Shown: piece after piece, positions 10,799 through 18,915 of the stretch
How the letters are laid out: every line of letters starts with the position of its first letter
Position numbering within the stretch: the first letter of the stretch is position 1
Source: an uncultured Sphingomonas sp.
GTDB taxonomy: Bacteria > Pseudomonadota > Alphaproteobacteria > Sphingomonadales > Sphingomonadaceae
Reading direction: 5' to 3'
DNA length: 64,000 nucleotides
NCBI GenBank assembly: GCA_913776045.1
Contig: CAJYOI010000042.1
Span: 1 to 64,000, forward strand
The notes under the pieces: generated by a model
The model's database searches: none
Told to the model about the DNA's origin: nothing
What the model saw: the letters and a program-made list of their open reading frames with translations, nothing else
Program-made: the position numbers and the translations under genes

Positions 10799-10915
10799 CG
10801 CCCTCACCCGCAGGGGAAGGTGGCAGGCCGAAGGCCTGACGGAGGGGGTGCTATCCGGAGGGGGTCACACCCCTCCGCCGCGCGTACCGCGCGCCACCTC
10901 CCCTTGCAGGAAGGG
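10799..10915. repeat. Composite palindromic intergenic repeat
   Basis: Outer arms related to CCCTCACC-CGCAGGGGAAGGTGGC and its complement enclose several smaller hairpins: GGCCGAAGGCC, GGAGGGGTCACACCCCTCC and a GCGCG-TAC-CGCGC core. It lies between convergent genes and supplies the last residues of the glycosyltransferase. Similar composite elements lie at 16812, 58053, 58670 and 61582. Confidence 0.6.
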
Positions 10916-12076
10916 ATCGGTTTGATCGATCAGACCCAGATACGTCTCCAGGACCGCCTGGTTCGCCGTCCCCCATCGATAACCGAGTGCGCGTGCATGC
11001 CCGGCATCGCCCATCGACCGCCGCAGTGCAGGATCGGTCACGATCCGCGCGATCGCATCGGCATAGGCACCGACATCGCGCGGCGGGACCAGGAAGCCGG
11101 TGCGGCCTTCCTCGACCAGATCGACAGCCCCCGTGGCGCGGGCGGCGACGACCGGGACGGCGCTCGCCATCGCTTCGGTCGTCACGTTGCCGAATGTCTC
11201 GGTCACGCTCGGGTTGAAGAACACGTCCATCGAGGCGACCGCTCGGCCGAGGGCGTCCCCCGACTGGAAGCCGGTGAAGATCGCCCCCGGCACGCGTTCC
11301 GCGAACCAGTCTCGCGCCGGTCCATCGCCGACGACCAGGATCTTGTGCGCCACCCCGCGCCGCGTCAATTCGCGCGCGACGTCGGCGAAGATGTCGAGAC
11401 CCTTTTCCTTCACCAACCGCCCGAGGAAGCCGATAGCCATGTCGCTGTCGGCGACGCCGAGTTCGCGCCGCCACGCTAGGTCGCGGCGATCGGGGCGGAA
11501 GCGGTCGTGGTCGATCCCGCGCGACCAGATGCCGATCGGCGTCTCGACACCCCAGTCCCTCAGGATCTCGGCGATGCTCGGGCTGGGTACCACGACGCGG
11601 TCAGCGCGGTCGTAGAAGCGCGTGAGCATCCGCACCAGCAAAGGCTCGATGACGCCCAGCCCATAATAGCGCGGATAGGTTTCGAACCGGGTATGGAGCG
11701 AAGCGACCGTGCGGATATCCCGCTTGCGCGCCCAGGTCAGCGCAGCGTGGCCGAGCAGGTCGGGGGCGGAGACATGGACGATGTTGGGCGCGAACGCCTC
11801 CAGATCGGCGCGCGGTGCGGCGGGCAGGCTGCGCGCGATCTTGTACTCGCCGCGGCCGCCGAAGGGGACGGGAATCGCGGGCACGCTGATCAGGTCGCCG
11901 GTCGGCGGAAAGGCCGGCTCCGGAACTGTCGGCGAATAGACGCGCACTGCGACACCGGCCGCGAGCAGATGCCCGACGAGTCGATTGAGCGCCTGGTTCG
12001 CACCATCGCGGACGTAATTATAGTTGCCGCTGAACAGGGCGACGCGAAGGTCGCGGGGGGACTTGGGCGGCTGCAT
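10865..12076 (-). CDS. Glycosyltransferase family 4 protein
   Basis: A 403-residue GT-B enzyme that probably adds a sugar, from a nucleotide sugar, to a lipid or glycan; the family includes GDP-mannose-dependent mannosyltransferases (MgtA-like), and the overall sequence resembles that branch. The N-terminal half has LFSGNYNYVRDGANQ and HTRFETYPRYY, the C-terminal half IGFLGRLVKEKGLDIF and the catalytic E-x7-E motif in TETFGNVTTEAM. The last dozen residues (VARGTRGGGV) are encoded by the intergenic palindrome, suggesting the original stop was replaced or extended by the repeat. Divergent from radA with a 95-base gap. The acceptor cannot be read from sequence. Confidence 0.88.
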   Translation of the reverse strand: MQPPKSPRDLRVALFSGNYNYVRDGANQALNRLVGHLLAAGVAVRVYSPTVPEPAFPPTGDLISVPAIPVPFGGRGEYKIARSLPAAPRADLEAFAPNIVHVSAPDLLGHAALTWARKRDIRTVASLHTRFETYPRYYGLGVIEPLLVRMLTRFYDRADRVVVPSPSIAEILRDWGVETPIGIWSRGIDHDRFRPDRRDLAWRRELGVADSDMAIGFLGRLVKEKGLDIFADVARELTRRGVAHKILVVGDGPARDWFAERVPGAIFTGFQSGDALGRAVASMDVFFNPSVTETFGNVTTEAMASAVPVVAARATGAVDLVEEGRTGFLVPPRDVGAYADAIARIVTDPALRRSMGDAGHARALGYRWGTANQAVLETYLGLIDQTDPFLQGEVARGTRGGGV

Positions 12077-12171
12077 GGGGCAGAGCCCTTAGCGGGAACG
12101 GACGGATTTGCCTATTCTCTGCAACCGGCCTGTTGTTCCACCTTCGTTCTCATGATAGGCGATGCGTCTAT

Positions 12172-13545
12172 ATGGCTAAACCCCAGAAACGCTACGTCTG
12201 CCAGTCCTGCGGATCGGTGTCGCACCGCTGGGCGGGGCAATGCGGTGATTGCCAGGAATGGAACACGCTGGTCGAGGATGCGCCGACCAACGTCACGCCT
12301 TTTTCGGCCAAGCACAACCTTCAGTCGGGCGGGCGGGCGATCCTCATGTCGGGCCTCGATACCGACATCGCGCTGCCCGACCGGATGGCGACCGGCATCG
12401 CGGAGCTCGACCGTGCCTTGGGCGGCGGGTTCGTCGAGGGGTCGGCGACGCTGATCGGCGGCGATCCGGGGATCGGCAAGTCCACCCTGCTTCTCCAGGC
12501 GGCGGCGAAGCTGGCGCTGGCGGGCAAGTCGGTCGCCTATGTGTCGGGCGAAGAAGCGGCGGACCAGGTGCGGTTGCGCGCACGGCGGCTGGGGCTGGGC
12601 AATGCGCCGGTGCAGCTGGCCGCGGCGACGTCGGTCCGCGATATTCTGACTACGGTCGGGCAGGGCACCGTGCCTGACCTGCTCATCATCGATTCGATCC
12701 AGACGATGCATTCCGACCTGATCGAAGGCGCGCCGGGCACGGTCAGCCAGGTGCGTGCGGCGTCGGGCGAACTGATCCGATTCGCCAAGGAACGCGGCAC
12801 TGCGGTGGTTCTGGTCGGCCACGTCACCAAGGACGGCGCGATCGCCGGCCCGCGCGTGCTCGAACACATGGTCGACACCGTGCTGGCGTTCGAAGGCGAA
12901 CGCAGCCACCTGTATCGCATCCTGCGCGCGACGAAGAACCGCTTCGGCGGAACCGACGAGATCGGCGTGTTCTCAATGGACACGGCCGGTTTGAGCGAAG
13001 TCAGCAACCCGTCGTCGCTATTCCTGACCAGCCGCGACGAGAATGTCACCGGCACCGTCGTCTTCCCCGCATTGGAGGGGACGCGGCCGGTGCTGGTCGA
13101 GGTGCAGGCGCTGACCGTGCGGCTGGCGTCCGGCGCGACGCCGCGGCGGGCGGTGGTCGGCTGGGATTCGGGCCGTTTGGCGATGATTCTGGCGGTGCTG
13201 GAGGCGCGGTGTGGATTGAGCTTTTCCTCGGCCGAAGTCTATCTCAATATCGCCGGCGGCTACCGGGTGCAGGACCCGGCGGCTGATCTGGCGGTGGCGG
13301 CGGCACTGGTGTCGGCGCTGAGCGAACGACCGGTGCCGGCGGACGCGGTCGCCTTTGGCGAGATCGCGCTGTCGGGCGAAGTGCGGCCTGTCGCCCACGG
13401 CCCGCTGCGATTGAAGGAGGCGGCGAAGCTCGGCTTCGGGCGCGCGCTGGTCCCGGCCAAACAGGGCGGCGAAGGGAGCGCGATGACGCTGTCGAGCTTC
13501 GCCAACCTGACGCGGTTCGTTGACCATATGCTGGGGCGCGGGTAG
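12172..13545 (+). CDS. radA: DNA repair protein RadA
   Basis: RadA (Sms) is a RecA-like helicase that drives branch migration of recombination intermediates. The 457-residue protein begins MAKPQKRYVCQSCG; the four-cysteine zinc finger (CQSCG...CGDC) spans residues 10-27, followed by Walker A GGDPGIGKST near residue 101, the KNRFG motif (ATKNRFGG) near residue 259 and a Lon-protease-like C-terminal domain that lacks proteolytic function in this family. The start is ATG 12172, matching the family N-terminus, rather than the upstream in-frame ATG. Followed closely by cvpA, a common alphaproteobacterial order. Confidence 0.96.
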   Translation: MAKPQKRYVCQSCGSVSHRWAGQCGDCQEWNTLVEDAPTNVTPFSAKHNLQSGGRAILMSGLDTDIALPDRMATGIAELDRALGGGFVEGSATLIGGDPGIGKSTLLLQAAAKLALAGKSVAYVSGEEAADQVRLRARRLGLGNAPVQLAAATSVRDILTTVGQGTVPDLLIIDSIQTMHSDLIEGAPGTVSQVRAASGELIRFAKERGTAVVLVGHVTKDGAIAGPRVLEHMVDTVLAFEGERSHLYRILRATKNRFGGTDEIGVFSMDTAGLSEVSNPSSLFLTSRDENVTGTVVFPALEGTRPVLVEVQALTVRLASGATPRRAVVGWDSGRLAMILAVLEARCGLSFSSAEVYLNIAGGYRVQDPAADLAVAAALVSALSERPVPADAVAFGEIALSGEVRPVAHGPLRLKEAAKLGFGRALVPAKQGGEGSAMTLSSFANLTRFVDHMLGRG

Positions 13546-13575
13546 CCAACGCGAAACCCTTGGCGTGAGTGGACA

Positions 13576-14139
13576 ATGGGCCTGACGGCGCTCGATATCC
13601 TGGTACTGATTACGGTCGGCGGCGCGGCGATCCTCGGGCTGATGCGCGGGTTCGTGACGGAAGTACTGAGCCTGATGGCGTGGATTTTCGTCGTCTTCGC
13701 GCTGAAGCTGTTCCATACGCCGCTGACCGCGCTGCTGACCGATACGGTCGGCACGGCGGCCGGCGCAGCGACGCTGGCGTTCGCGGTGATCGGCGGGATC
13801 ACGTGGTTCGGCGGCCGGCTGGTCGCGAACGCGATCGGCGCGCGGACGCGGACGTCGATCTTGGGGCCGGTCGATCGCGGACTGGGGTTCGGATTCGGGG
13901 CGCTGAAGGGATTAATCCTTGCGAGCCTGGCGTTCCTGATGATCGTGCTGGTGATCGACACACTGGGCGGCGGGCCGCGCCAGCGGCCGATGTGGATCAA
14001 ATCGTCGCGCACCTACCCACTGCTGAATGCGACGTCGGCGTCGATCGCGGATTTCGTCGATCGGCGGCGCAAGGGGCAGCCGGTGTTCGAATCGGACAAT
14101 CAATCGGTGCCGTCGCCTAGGGCCGAAGCGGAGAAGTGA
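13576..14139 (+). CDS. cvpA: CvpA family membrane protein
   Basis: An inner-membrane protein of 187 residues. CvpA was first linked to colicin V production and affects envelope and bile or peptide resistance; its molecular role is unclear. Four hydrophobic segments are visible at about residues 6-22, 30-46, 57-77 and 108-128, with the family motif GLMRGFVTEVLSL between the first two. The tail is charged and cytosolic. It follows radA by 30 bases and is probably co-transcribed. purF, the neighbour in many bacteria, is absent here. Confidence 0.9.
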   Translation: MGLTALDILVLITVGGAAILGLMRGFVTEVLSLMAWIFVVFALKLFHTPLTALLTDTVGTAAGAATLAFAVIGGITWFGGRLVANAIGARTRTSILGPVDRGLGFGFGALKGLILASLAFLMIVLVIDTLGGGPRQRPMWIKSSRTYPLLNATSASIADFVDRRRKGQPVFESDNQSVPSPRAEAEK

Positions 14140-14187
14140 TAGGGCGCACGGCATCTTCCTGATGCGTCGCCCGCGCATCTGCCCTAC

Positions 14188-14634
14188 ATGGGGGCGGTGA
14201 CTGCGCCTCTCTACAACGCCACCATCCTGCGCCTCGCCGCATCGATTCCGCATCACGAACGCCTGTCCGAGCCGATGGCGACGGTCGAGAAGCGCTCGCC
14301 GATCTGCGGCAGCCGGGTGACCGTCGACGTCACCGTCGATGGCGACGGGCGGATCGAGACGCTGGGTATGCTCGTCCGCGCGTGCGCACTCGGCCAGGCG
14401 TCAGCGTCGCTGTTCGGTGCCGAAGCGATCGGCAAATCCCCCGCAGACCTTGCCGCCGTGCGCGATGCCCTGACGTCGTGGCTGGCGGGTGAGCGGGATG
14501 CGCCGCCCGATTGGCCCGGCCTCGACATCTTCACCCCCGCCCTGCGGCATAGCGCCCGGCATCCCTCGATCCGGCTGGCCTTCGAGGCCGCGGCCGAAGC
14601 GGCCGATCAGGCGGCCAAGGCGACCGCGCGATGA
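14188..14634 (+). CDS. Iron-sulfur cluster assembly scaffold protein (NifU/SufU N-domain-like)
   Basis: A 148-residue cytosolic protein resembling the IscU/SufU scaffold fold that receives sulfur and iron to build Fe-S clusters. It keeps two of the characteristic cysteines, Cys40 in SPICGSRV and Cys66 in VRACALGQAS, the latter motif being diagnostic. I see no third ligand cysteine at the expected distal position, so it may be a divergent, non-canonical scaffold. An alternative GTG start lies three codons in. Its stop codon overlaps the ATG of the antiporter gene. Confidence 0.82.
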   Translation: MGAVTAPLYNATILRLAASIPHHERLSEPMATVEKRSPICGSRVTVDVTVDGDGRIETLGMLVRACALGQASASLFGAEAIGKSPADLAAVRDALTSWLAGERDAPPDWPGLDIFTPALRHSARHPSIRLAFEAAAEAADQAAKATAR

Positions 14635-16463
14635 CGGAGACCGCCCACGCCTCCGGCAGCCTGCTGCACGACGCCGTGCCGTTGCTCGGCTTCGCGCTCG
14701 TTTTCGTCCTGCTGTTCCGCCGCTTAGGCCTCGGTGCCACCCTTGGCTACCTCGTCGCCGGCGCAGTCGTTGGGCCGCAACTGCTCGGCCTCGTCGGGGG
14801 CGCCGAATCGAAGATGCACATCGCCGAACTCGGCATCGTGCTGCTGCTGTTCCTCGTCGGCCTCGAACTCAATCCGTCCCGACTGTGGCGGATGCGGCAG
14901 GACATTTTCGCGGTCGGTGGCCTGCAGGTCGTGCTCTGCGGCCTGGCGATAGGCGCGATCCTGCTGGTGGTCGCCCGGTTCAGCCCGGAAGCGGCACTCG
15001 CGCTCGGCCTGCCGCTGGCTCTGTCTTCGACTGCGCAGGTGCTGCCGATGCTCCAGTCCGCGGGGCGGTTGCGGACGCCGTTCGGCGAGCGGGCCTTTGC
15101 TATCCTGCTGTTCCAGGATCTGTCGATCGTGCCGATGATCACGATCGTCGCCGCGATGAGCCGCAATCCGGCTGATGCAGCGGGGCCGCCGGGGTGGCTG
15201 CTGGGCGTCTACACCATTGTCGCGATCGTGGGCCTGATCGCGGCGGGCCGGTATCTGCTCCGTCCGTTGTTCCGCCTGATCGGCAATCTGGGCGAGCGCG
15301 AGATGTTCGTGTTCGCCGGGCTGTTCACCGTCATCGCGAGCGCGGCGGTGATGGAGGCGCTGGGGCTGTCCGCGGCACTCGGTGCGTTCATCGCCGGCAT
15401 GATGCTGGCCGATTCGCCCTATCGGCACGAACTCGAGGCGGACGTGGAACCGTTCCGATCGATCCTGCTCGGCCTGTTCTTCCTCGCGGTCGGCATGATG
15501 CTCGACCTGAACGCGATTCTCCAGCGCCCGCTGTTCGTGCTTTCGATGGCGGTGACTTTGGTCGCGGTGAAGGCCGCGCTGATCATGGGCATCGGCCTCG
15601 CCTTCAAGATGAAGTGGCGCCAGGCGCTCGCACTCGGGCTGCTCCTTAGCCAAGGCGGCGAATTCGGCTTCGTGCTGTTCGCGCAGGCGCAGAACGCGTT
15701 CCTGATCGCGCCCGAAGCCGCCAGCCTGTTTGGTGCGATCGTCACGCTCAGCATGGCGACGACGCCGTTCCTGATGATGGCGACGCGCAACTTTCGGTCC
15801 GAACCGGTGGTCGAAGGCGAGCGCGACGGGCCGCATGCCGATGGCTCGAACGCGATCATCGTCGGCTATGGCCGGTTTGGCCAGACGGTCGGCCAGATGC
15901 TGAACGCGCAAGGGATCGCGGTGACGCTGATCGACACCGATATCGAGATGATCGACATCGCGGGCCAGTTCGGCGCAAAGGTCTATTATGGTGACGGCCT
16001 GCGACTCGACATGCTCCGGCAGGCAGGCGCGGCGGATGCTGAACTGATCCTGTTCTGCAACGACGGCGACGGGATCGAGGCGGGGTTCGTCGAATCAGTT
16101 CATAAGGCGTTCCCCGCCGCCGCGATATTCGTCCGTGCCTATGATCGCCGGGCACTCCTGAAGCTGAAGGACGCGCCGGTGGCGGGTGTGGTGCGCGAGT
16201 TGCTCGATTCGGCCGTCCACATGGCGCGGGAAGCGATGGCGGCGGTCGGCGTCGATGCGGCCGAGATCGACCGCACCGAAGACTTTTACCGTGGTCGCGA
16301 CCGCGAGCGGCTCAAGATCCAGTTCGAAGCCGGCGACCTGCGCGCCGCGCGCGAAGCGGTCATCGCCGATGGGGGCTGGGCCCCCGAACGCCGCGAGGAC
16401 CGCGAACGGCCGGAACCGCTGCCAGGACCGCAGACGCCGAAGCCGGTCGGAGAGTGCGGATGA
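14631..16463 (+). CDS. Monovalent cation:proton antiporter-2 (KefB/KefC-like)
   Basis: An inner-membrane potassium or sodium/proton exchanger of the CPA2 family, 610 residues. About twelve hydrophobic segments fill residues 10-385, including LGYLVAGAVVGPQLLGLVGG and the LLFLVGLELNPSRLW motif near residue 80. A cytosolic TrkA-N (RCK) domain begins near residue 405 with the nucleotide-binding fingerprint IIVGYGRFGQTVG and the acidic IDTDIEM turn. The extreme C-terminus is charged. In KefB/KefC this domain senses glutathione adducts; no ancillary KefF/KefG gene is seen, so gating here is unknown. Coupled by ATGA overlaps to genes on both sides. Confidence 0.92.
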   Translation: MTETAHASGSLLHDAVPLLGFALVFVLLFRRLGLGATLGYLVAGAVVGPQLLGLVGGAESKMHIAELGIVLLLFLVGLELNPSRLWRMRQDIFAVGGLQVVLCGLAIGAILLVVARFSPEAALALGLPLALSSTAQVLPMLQSAGRLRTPFGERAFAILLFQDLSIVPMITIVAAMSRNPADAAGPPGWLLGVYTIVAIVGLIAAGRYLLRPLFRLIGNLGEREMFVFAGLFTVIASAAVMEALGLSAALGAFIAGMMLADSPYRHELEADVEPFRSILLGLFFLAVGMMLDLNAILQRPLFVLSMAVTLVAVKAALIMGIGLAFKMKWRQALALGLLLSQGGEFGFVLFAQAQNAFLIAPEAASLFGAIVTLSMATTPFLMMATRNFRSEPVVEGERDGPHADGSNAIIVGYGRFGQTVGQMLNAQGIAVTLIDTDIEMIDIAGQFGAKVYYGDGLRLDMLRQAGAADAELILFCNDGDGIEAGFVESVHKAFPAAAIFVRAYDRRALLKLKDAPVAGVVRELLDSAVHMAREAMAAVGVDAAEIDRTEDFYRGRDRERLKIQFEAGDLRAAREAVIADGGWAPERREDRERPEPLPGPQTPKPVGECG

Positions 16464-16792
16464 ACTGGCTGGCGATCCTTGCCGCGCTGTCGGGTGCGGT
16501 GGCCGTGGCGGCGGGTGCGTTCGGGGCGCACGGTGCGGCGGATGCGAAGGCGGCAGAGTGGTTGCGGACGGGTGGGCAGTATCAGCTGATCCACGCGGTG
16601 GCCGCGTTGGTTGCGCTCAGGCTGGAGGCAAAGGGGCCGGCGGCGCTGTTCGTGGCCGGCGGGGCGATCTTCGCGCTGACGCTCTACGCAATGGCGTTCG
16701 GCGCGCCGCGTTGGCTGGGAGCGGTGACGCCGATCGGGGGGACGCTACTGATCGTCGGGTGGCTGTGGCTGGCGTGGCAGGTGCGCAACTAG
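16460..16792 (+). CDS. DUF423 family membrane protein
   Basis: A small inner-membrane protein, 110 residues, of the DUF423 (YwdK/YgdD) family with unknown function. It has the family hallmark AGAFGAHGA near residue 20 and GGQYQLIHAVAAL near residue 38, with four hydrophobic helices across its length. The ATG 16460 overlaps the antiporter stop codon as ATGA, preferable to the GTG two codons upstream. Last gene of the operon starting at the Fe-S scaffold gene. Confidence 0.88.
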   Translation: MNWLAILAALSGAVAVAAGAFGAHGAADAKAAEWLRTGGQYQLIHAVAALVALRLEAKGPAALFVAGGAIFALTLYAMAFGAPRWLGAVTPIGGTLLIVGWLWLAWQVRN

Positions 16793-16811
16793 GGAAATAC
16801 GCTTTCGAGGT

Positions 16812-16905
16812 GTCATTCCCGCGAAGGTGGGAATAAAATTCTGGCTGAACGGGGTGAGGTTCAGGACGCTCAGCGACTATTGATTCCCGCCGTCGCGGGA
16901 ATGAC
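16812..16905. repeat. Inverted intergenic repeat
   Basis: Near-complementary arms at 16812-16834 and 16883-16905, each itself a small hairpin of the type GTCATTCCCGCG-A-GGNGGGAAT, flank a 48-base spacer. It lies between convergent genes. This sequence type is common between sphingomonad genes. Confidence 0.75.
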
Positions 16906-16923
16906 GGGGGAGGGGACGGTAAT

Positions 16924-17064
16924 CTACCGCTTCTTCCGACACGCGTCCGAACAATAGACGACGTTCTCCCAATCCCGCGCCCATTTCTTGCGCCAGGTGA
17001 ATGGCCGATCGCAGGCCGGGCAGACCTTGGTCGGCAGGTCGGCTTTCTTAACCCCGTTGGGCAT
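16924..17064 (-). CDS. DUF2256 domain-containing small protein
   Basis: A 46-residue reading frame, easily missed by length filters. It starts [18 protein letters not shown] and matches DUF2256: [14 protein letters not shown] followed by W-x-N-V-x-YCSDACR. The two cysteine pairs imply a zinc knuckle; many family members are called after a link to photolyase/cryptochrome genes, not present here. Function is unknown. The start codon lies inside the last 17 bases of aroB, so it is probably translated from the same message. Confidence 0.85.
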   Translation of the reverse strand: MPNGVKKADLPTKVCPACDRPFTWRKKWARDWENVVYCSDACRKKR

Positions 17065-18148
17065 CGAGGAACCGGCGGACGGTGGCGAGGTCGACGGTCT
17101 TGTCGAGGTACGTCTGACCGATCCCGCGGGCGAGCAGGAAGGGCAGGGTGCCGGCGTCCATCTTCTTGTCGTGCAGCATGTGCGCGACCAACGTCTCGCC
17201 GTCCGCGGCGATCCCGGCGCTGGCCAGATCGTGCGGCAGGCCCACGGCTTTTAAGTGTGCGACCACGCGCTCGGCGTCGGCGGCGGGGGCCAGCCCTTGC
17301 GCGGCGGAATAGCCGTAGGCCAGCGCCATGCCGGCCGCGACACCTTCGCCATGCAAGAGTCTTTCGGAGAAGCCTGCTTCCGCCTCCAGCGCATGGCCGA
17401 AGGTGTGGCCGAGGTTGAGCAGCGCGCGGCGACCGGTCGTTTCGCGCTCGTCCTCGCCGACGATGCGCGCCTTGGCCGCGACCGAGGTGGCGATGGCATG
17501 TTCGCGTGCGGCCGCATCGCCGGCGAGCAACTTATCCGCATTCGCTTCGCACCAGGCGAAGAAGTCGGGATCGTCGATCAGGCCGTATTTCACGACTTCG
17601 GCATAGCCCGCGCGCAGGTCGCGCAGCGGCAGCGTGTCGAGCACCTCCGGATCGATCAGTACCAATGCCGGCTGGTGGAAGGCGCCGACCAGATTCTTGC
17701 CCGCCGGTGTGTTGATCGCGGTCTTGCCGCCGACCGACGAATCGACCTGGGCGAGCAAGGTCGTCGGGATCTGCACGAAACCGCACCCGCGCTTCACGAT
17801 CGAACATGCAAAGCCGACCAGGTCACCGATCACGCCACCGCCCAGCGCAATCACATGGTCGCCGCGCTCTACGCCCAGTTCGATCAGCCGGTCGGTCAAT
17901 GACGCCAACTGCGCCCAGCTCTTGGTGCCTTCGCCCGACGGCAGGACGATCGCTTCGCTTGCTATGCCCTCAGCCGACAGTGCGGCCTGAAGCGTCGCGA
18001 GGTGCGGCGCGACGTTTTCGTCCGCGACGATGACCATCGTCCGCCCGCGCGACAGCGGCTTCAGCAGCGCGCCGGCTCGCCCGAGCAGGCCATGTTCGAT
18101 CACCACGTCGTAGCTGCGGTCGCCGAGTGCGACGCGGACGGTCGTCAT
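17048..18148 (-). CDS. aroB: 3-dehydroquinate synthase
   Basis: Converts DAHP to 3-dehydroquinate, the second shikimate-pathway step, using NAD and a divalent metal. The 366-residue protein shows SGEGTKSW, the NAD-binding [14 protein letters not shown] motif near residue 104, [21 protein letters not shown] near residue 126 with catalytic Lys, and metal-ligand histidines in [12 protein letters not shown] and [11 protein letters not shown]. Length and order are normal. It overlaps aroK by four bases, the usual aroK-aroB unit. Confidence 0.96.
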   Translation of the reverse strand: MTTVRVALGDRSYDVVIEHGLLGRAGALLKPLSRGRTMVIVADENVAPHLATLQAALSAEGIASEAIVLPSGEGTKSWAQLASLTDRLIELGVERGDHVIALGGGVIGDLVGFACSIVKRGCGFVQIPTTLLAQVDSSVGGKTAINTPAGKNLVGAFHQPALVLIDPEVLDTLPLRDLRAGYAEVVKYGLIDDPDFFAWCEANADKLLAGDAAAREHAIATSVAAKARIVGEDERETTGRRALLNLGHTFGHALEAEAGFSERLLHGEGVAAGMALAYGYSAAQGLAPAADAERVVAHLKAVGLPHDLASAGIAADGETLVAHMLHDKKMDAGTLPFLLARGIGQTYLDKTVDLATVRRFLDAQRG

Positions 18149-18702
18149 TTCCTCAATTCCTTCAGGATCGCCGACACGGTGACGTCGTGGGGCGCGTTGG
18201 CGCTGGGCACGCGGATATGGGCGAGCGCGTAGAGCGGGTTGCGGACGGCCGCGAGGTCGCGGAGTACCGGCAGAGGATCGCGACCGCTGAGCAAGGGGCG
18301 CGTGTCGCGGCGCTTCACGCGTTCGGCCAGCACGCGCGGATCGGCATCAAGCCAGATTGCGGTCGCCTGGGTAAGTATCAGCGCGCGCGTCTCGTCGTTG
18401 ACGAAGGCGCCGCCGCCGGTCGCGATCACCTTGGGCCGACCGTCGATCAGTCGAGCGATGACGCGGCGTTCGCCGTCGCGGAAATAGGGTTCGCCGAACT
18501 TGGCGAAGATTTCCGACACGGTCATTCCGGCCGCGGTCTCGATTTCCGAATCGGCATCGACGAAGGGCAGCGACAGCCGCCCGGCCAGCCGGCGACCGAC
18601 GGTCGACTTGCCCGCACCCATCAGCCCGACCAGCACGATCGGGCGACGTGTTCCTGCTGTAAGTGGGGGATTGGCGGCGGGCATGGCGCGGGGGCTATAC
18701 AT
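18145..18702 (-). CDS. aroK: Shikimate kinase
   Basis: Phosphorylates shikimate with ATP to feed EPSP synthase (aroA, also in this window). The 185-residue protein has Walker A GLMGAGKSTVGR near residue 27, the shikimate-binding DADSEIE and ATGGGAFVN motifs, and the lid residues in RDTRPLL. The first 20 residues precede the family core; a second ATG six codons in (18684) is an equally possible start. Heads the aroK-aroB-DUF2256 operon and is divergent from the small membrane-protein gene at 18781. Confidence 0.95.
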   Translation of the reverse strand: MYSPRAMPAANPPLTAGTRRPIVLVGLMGAGKSTVGRRLAGRLSLPFVDADSEIETAAGMTVSEIFAKFGEPYFRDGERRVIARLIDGRPKVIATGGGAFVNDETRALILTQATAIWLDADPRVLAERVKRRDTRPLLSGRDPLPVLRDLAAVRNPLYALAHIRVPSANAPHDVTVSAILKELRK

Positions 18703-18780
18703 GGCACCATGGCCTCGGGCAAAAGGGCCGCGGTTTCAGGGTTGATACCCTAAGTTTCTTCGGTGTTTGAAAGGCGCGTG

Positions 18781-18915
18781 ATGTCCCGTCCGCTCGTGAT
18801 TCTGGTCGTTCTGCTGGTCGTCGTGGTCGGGGGGCTGTTCTACCTCTCCGGACGCGACACCGCGAAGGCCCCGACCCGCGTCGAGAAGGCGGTCGCCCTT
18901 GAAAATCTTTCGTGA
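18781..18915 (+). CDS. Small single-span membrane protein, unknown
   Basis: A 44-residue frame starting MSRPLVILVVLLVVVVGGLF: a very hydrophobic N-terminal helix followed by a short charged tail (SGRDTAKAPTRVEKAVALEN). It looks like a membrane-anchored peptide or a lipid-less signal anchor. The 3' end overlaps the TTG start of the next gene by 17 bases, which supports real translation and coupling. A purine-rich GAAAGG lies just upstream of the ATG. No family recognised. Confidence 0.6.
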   Translation: MSRPLVILVVLLVVVVGGLFYLSGRDTAKAPTRVEKAVALENLS

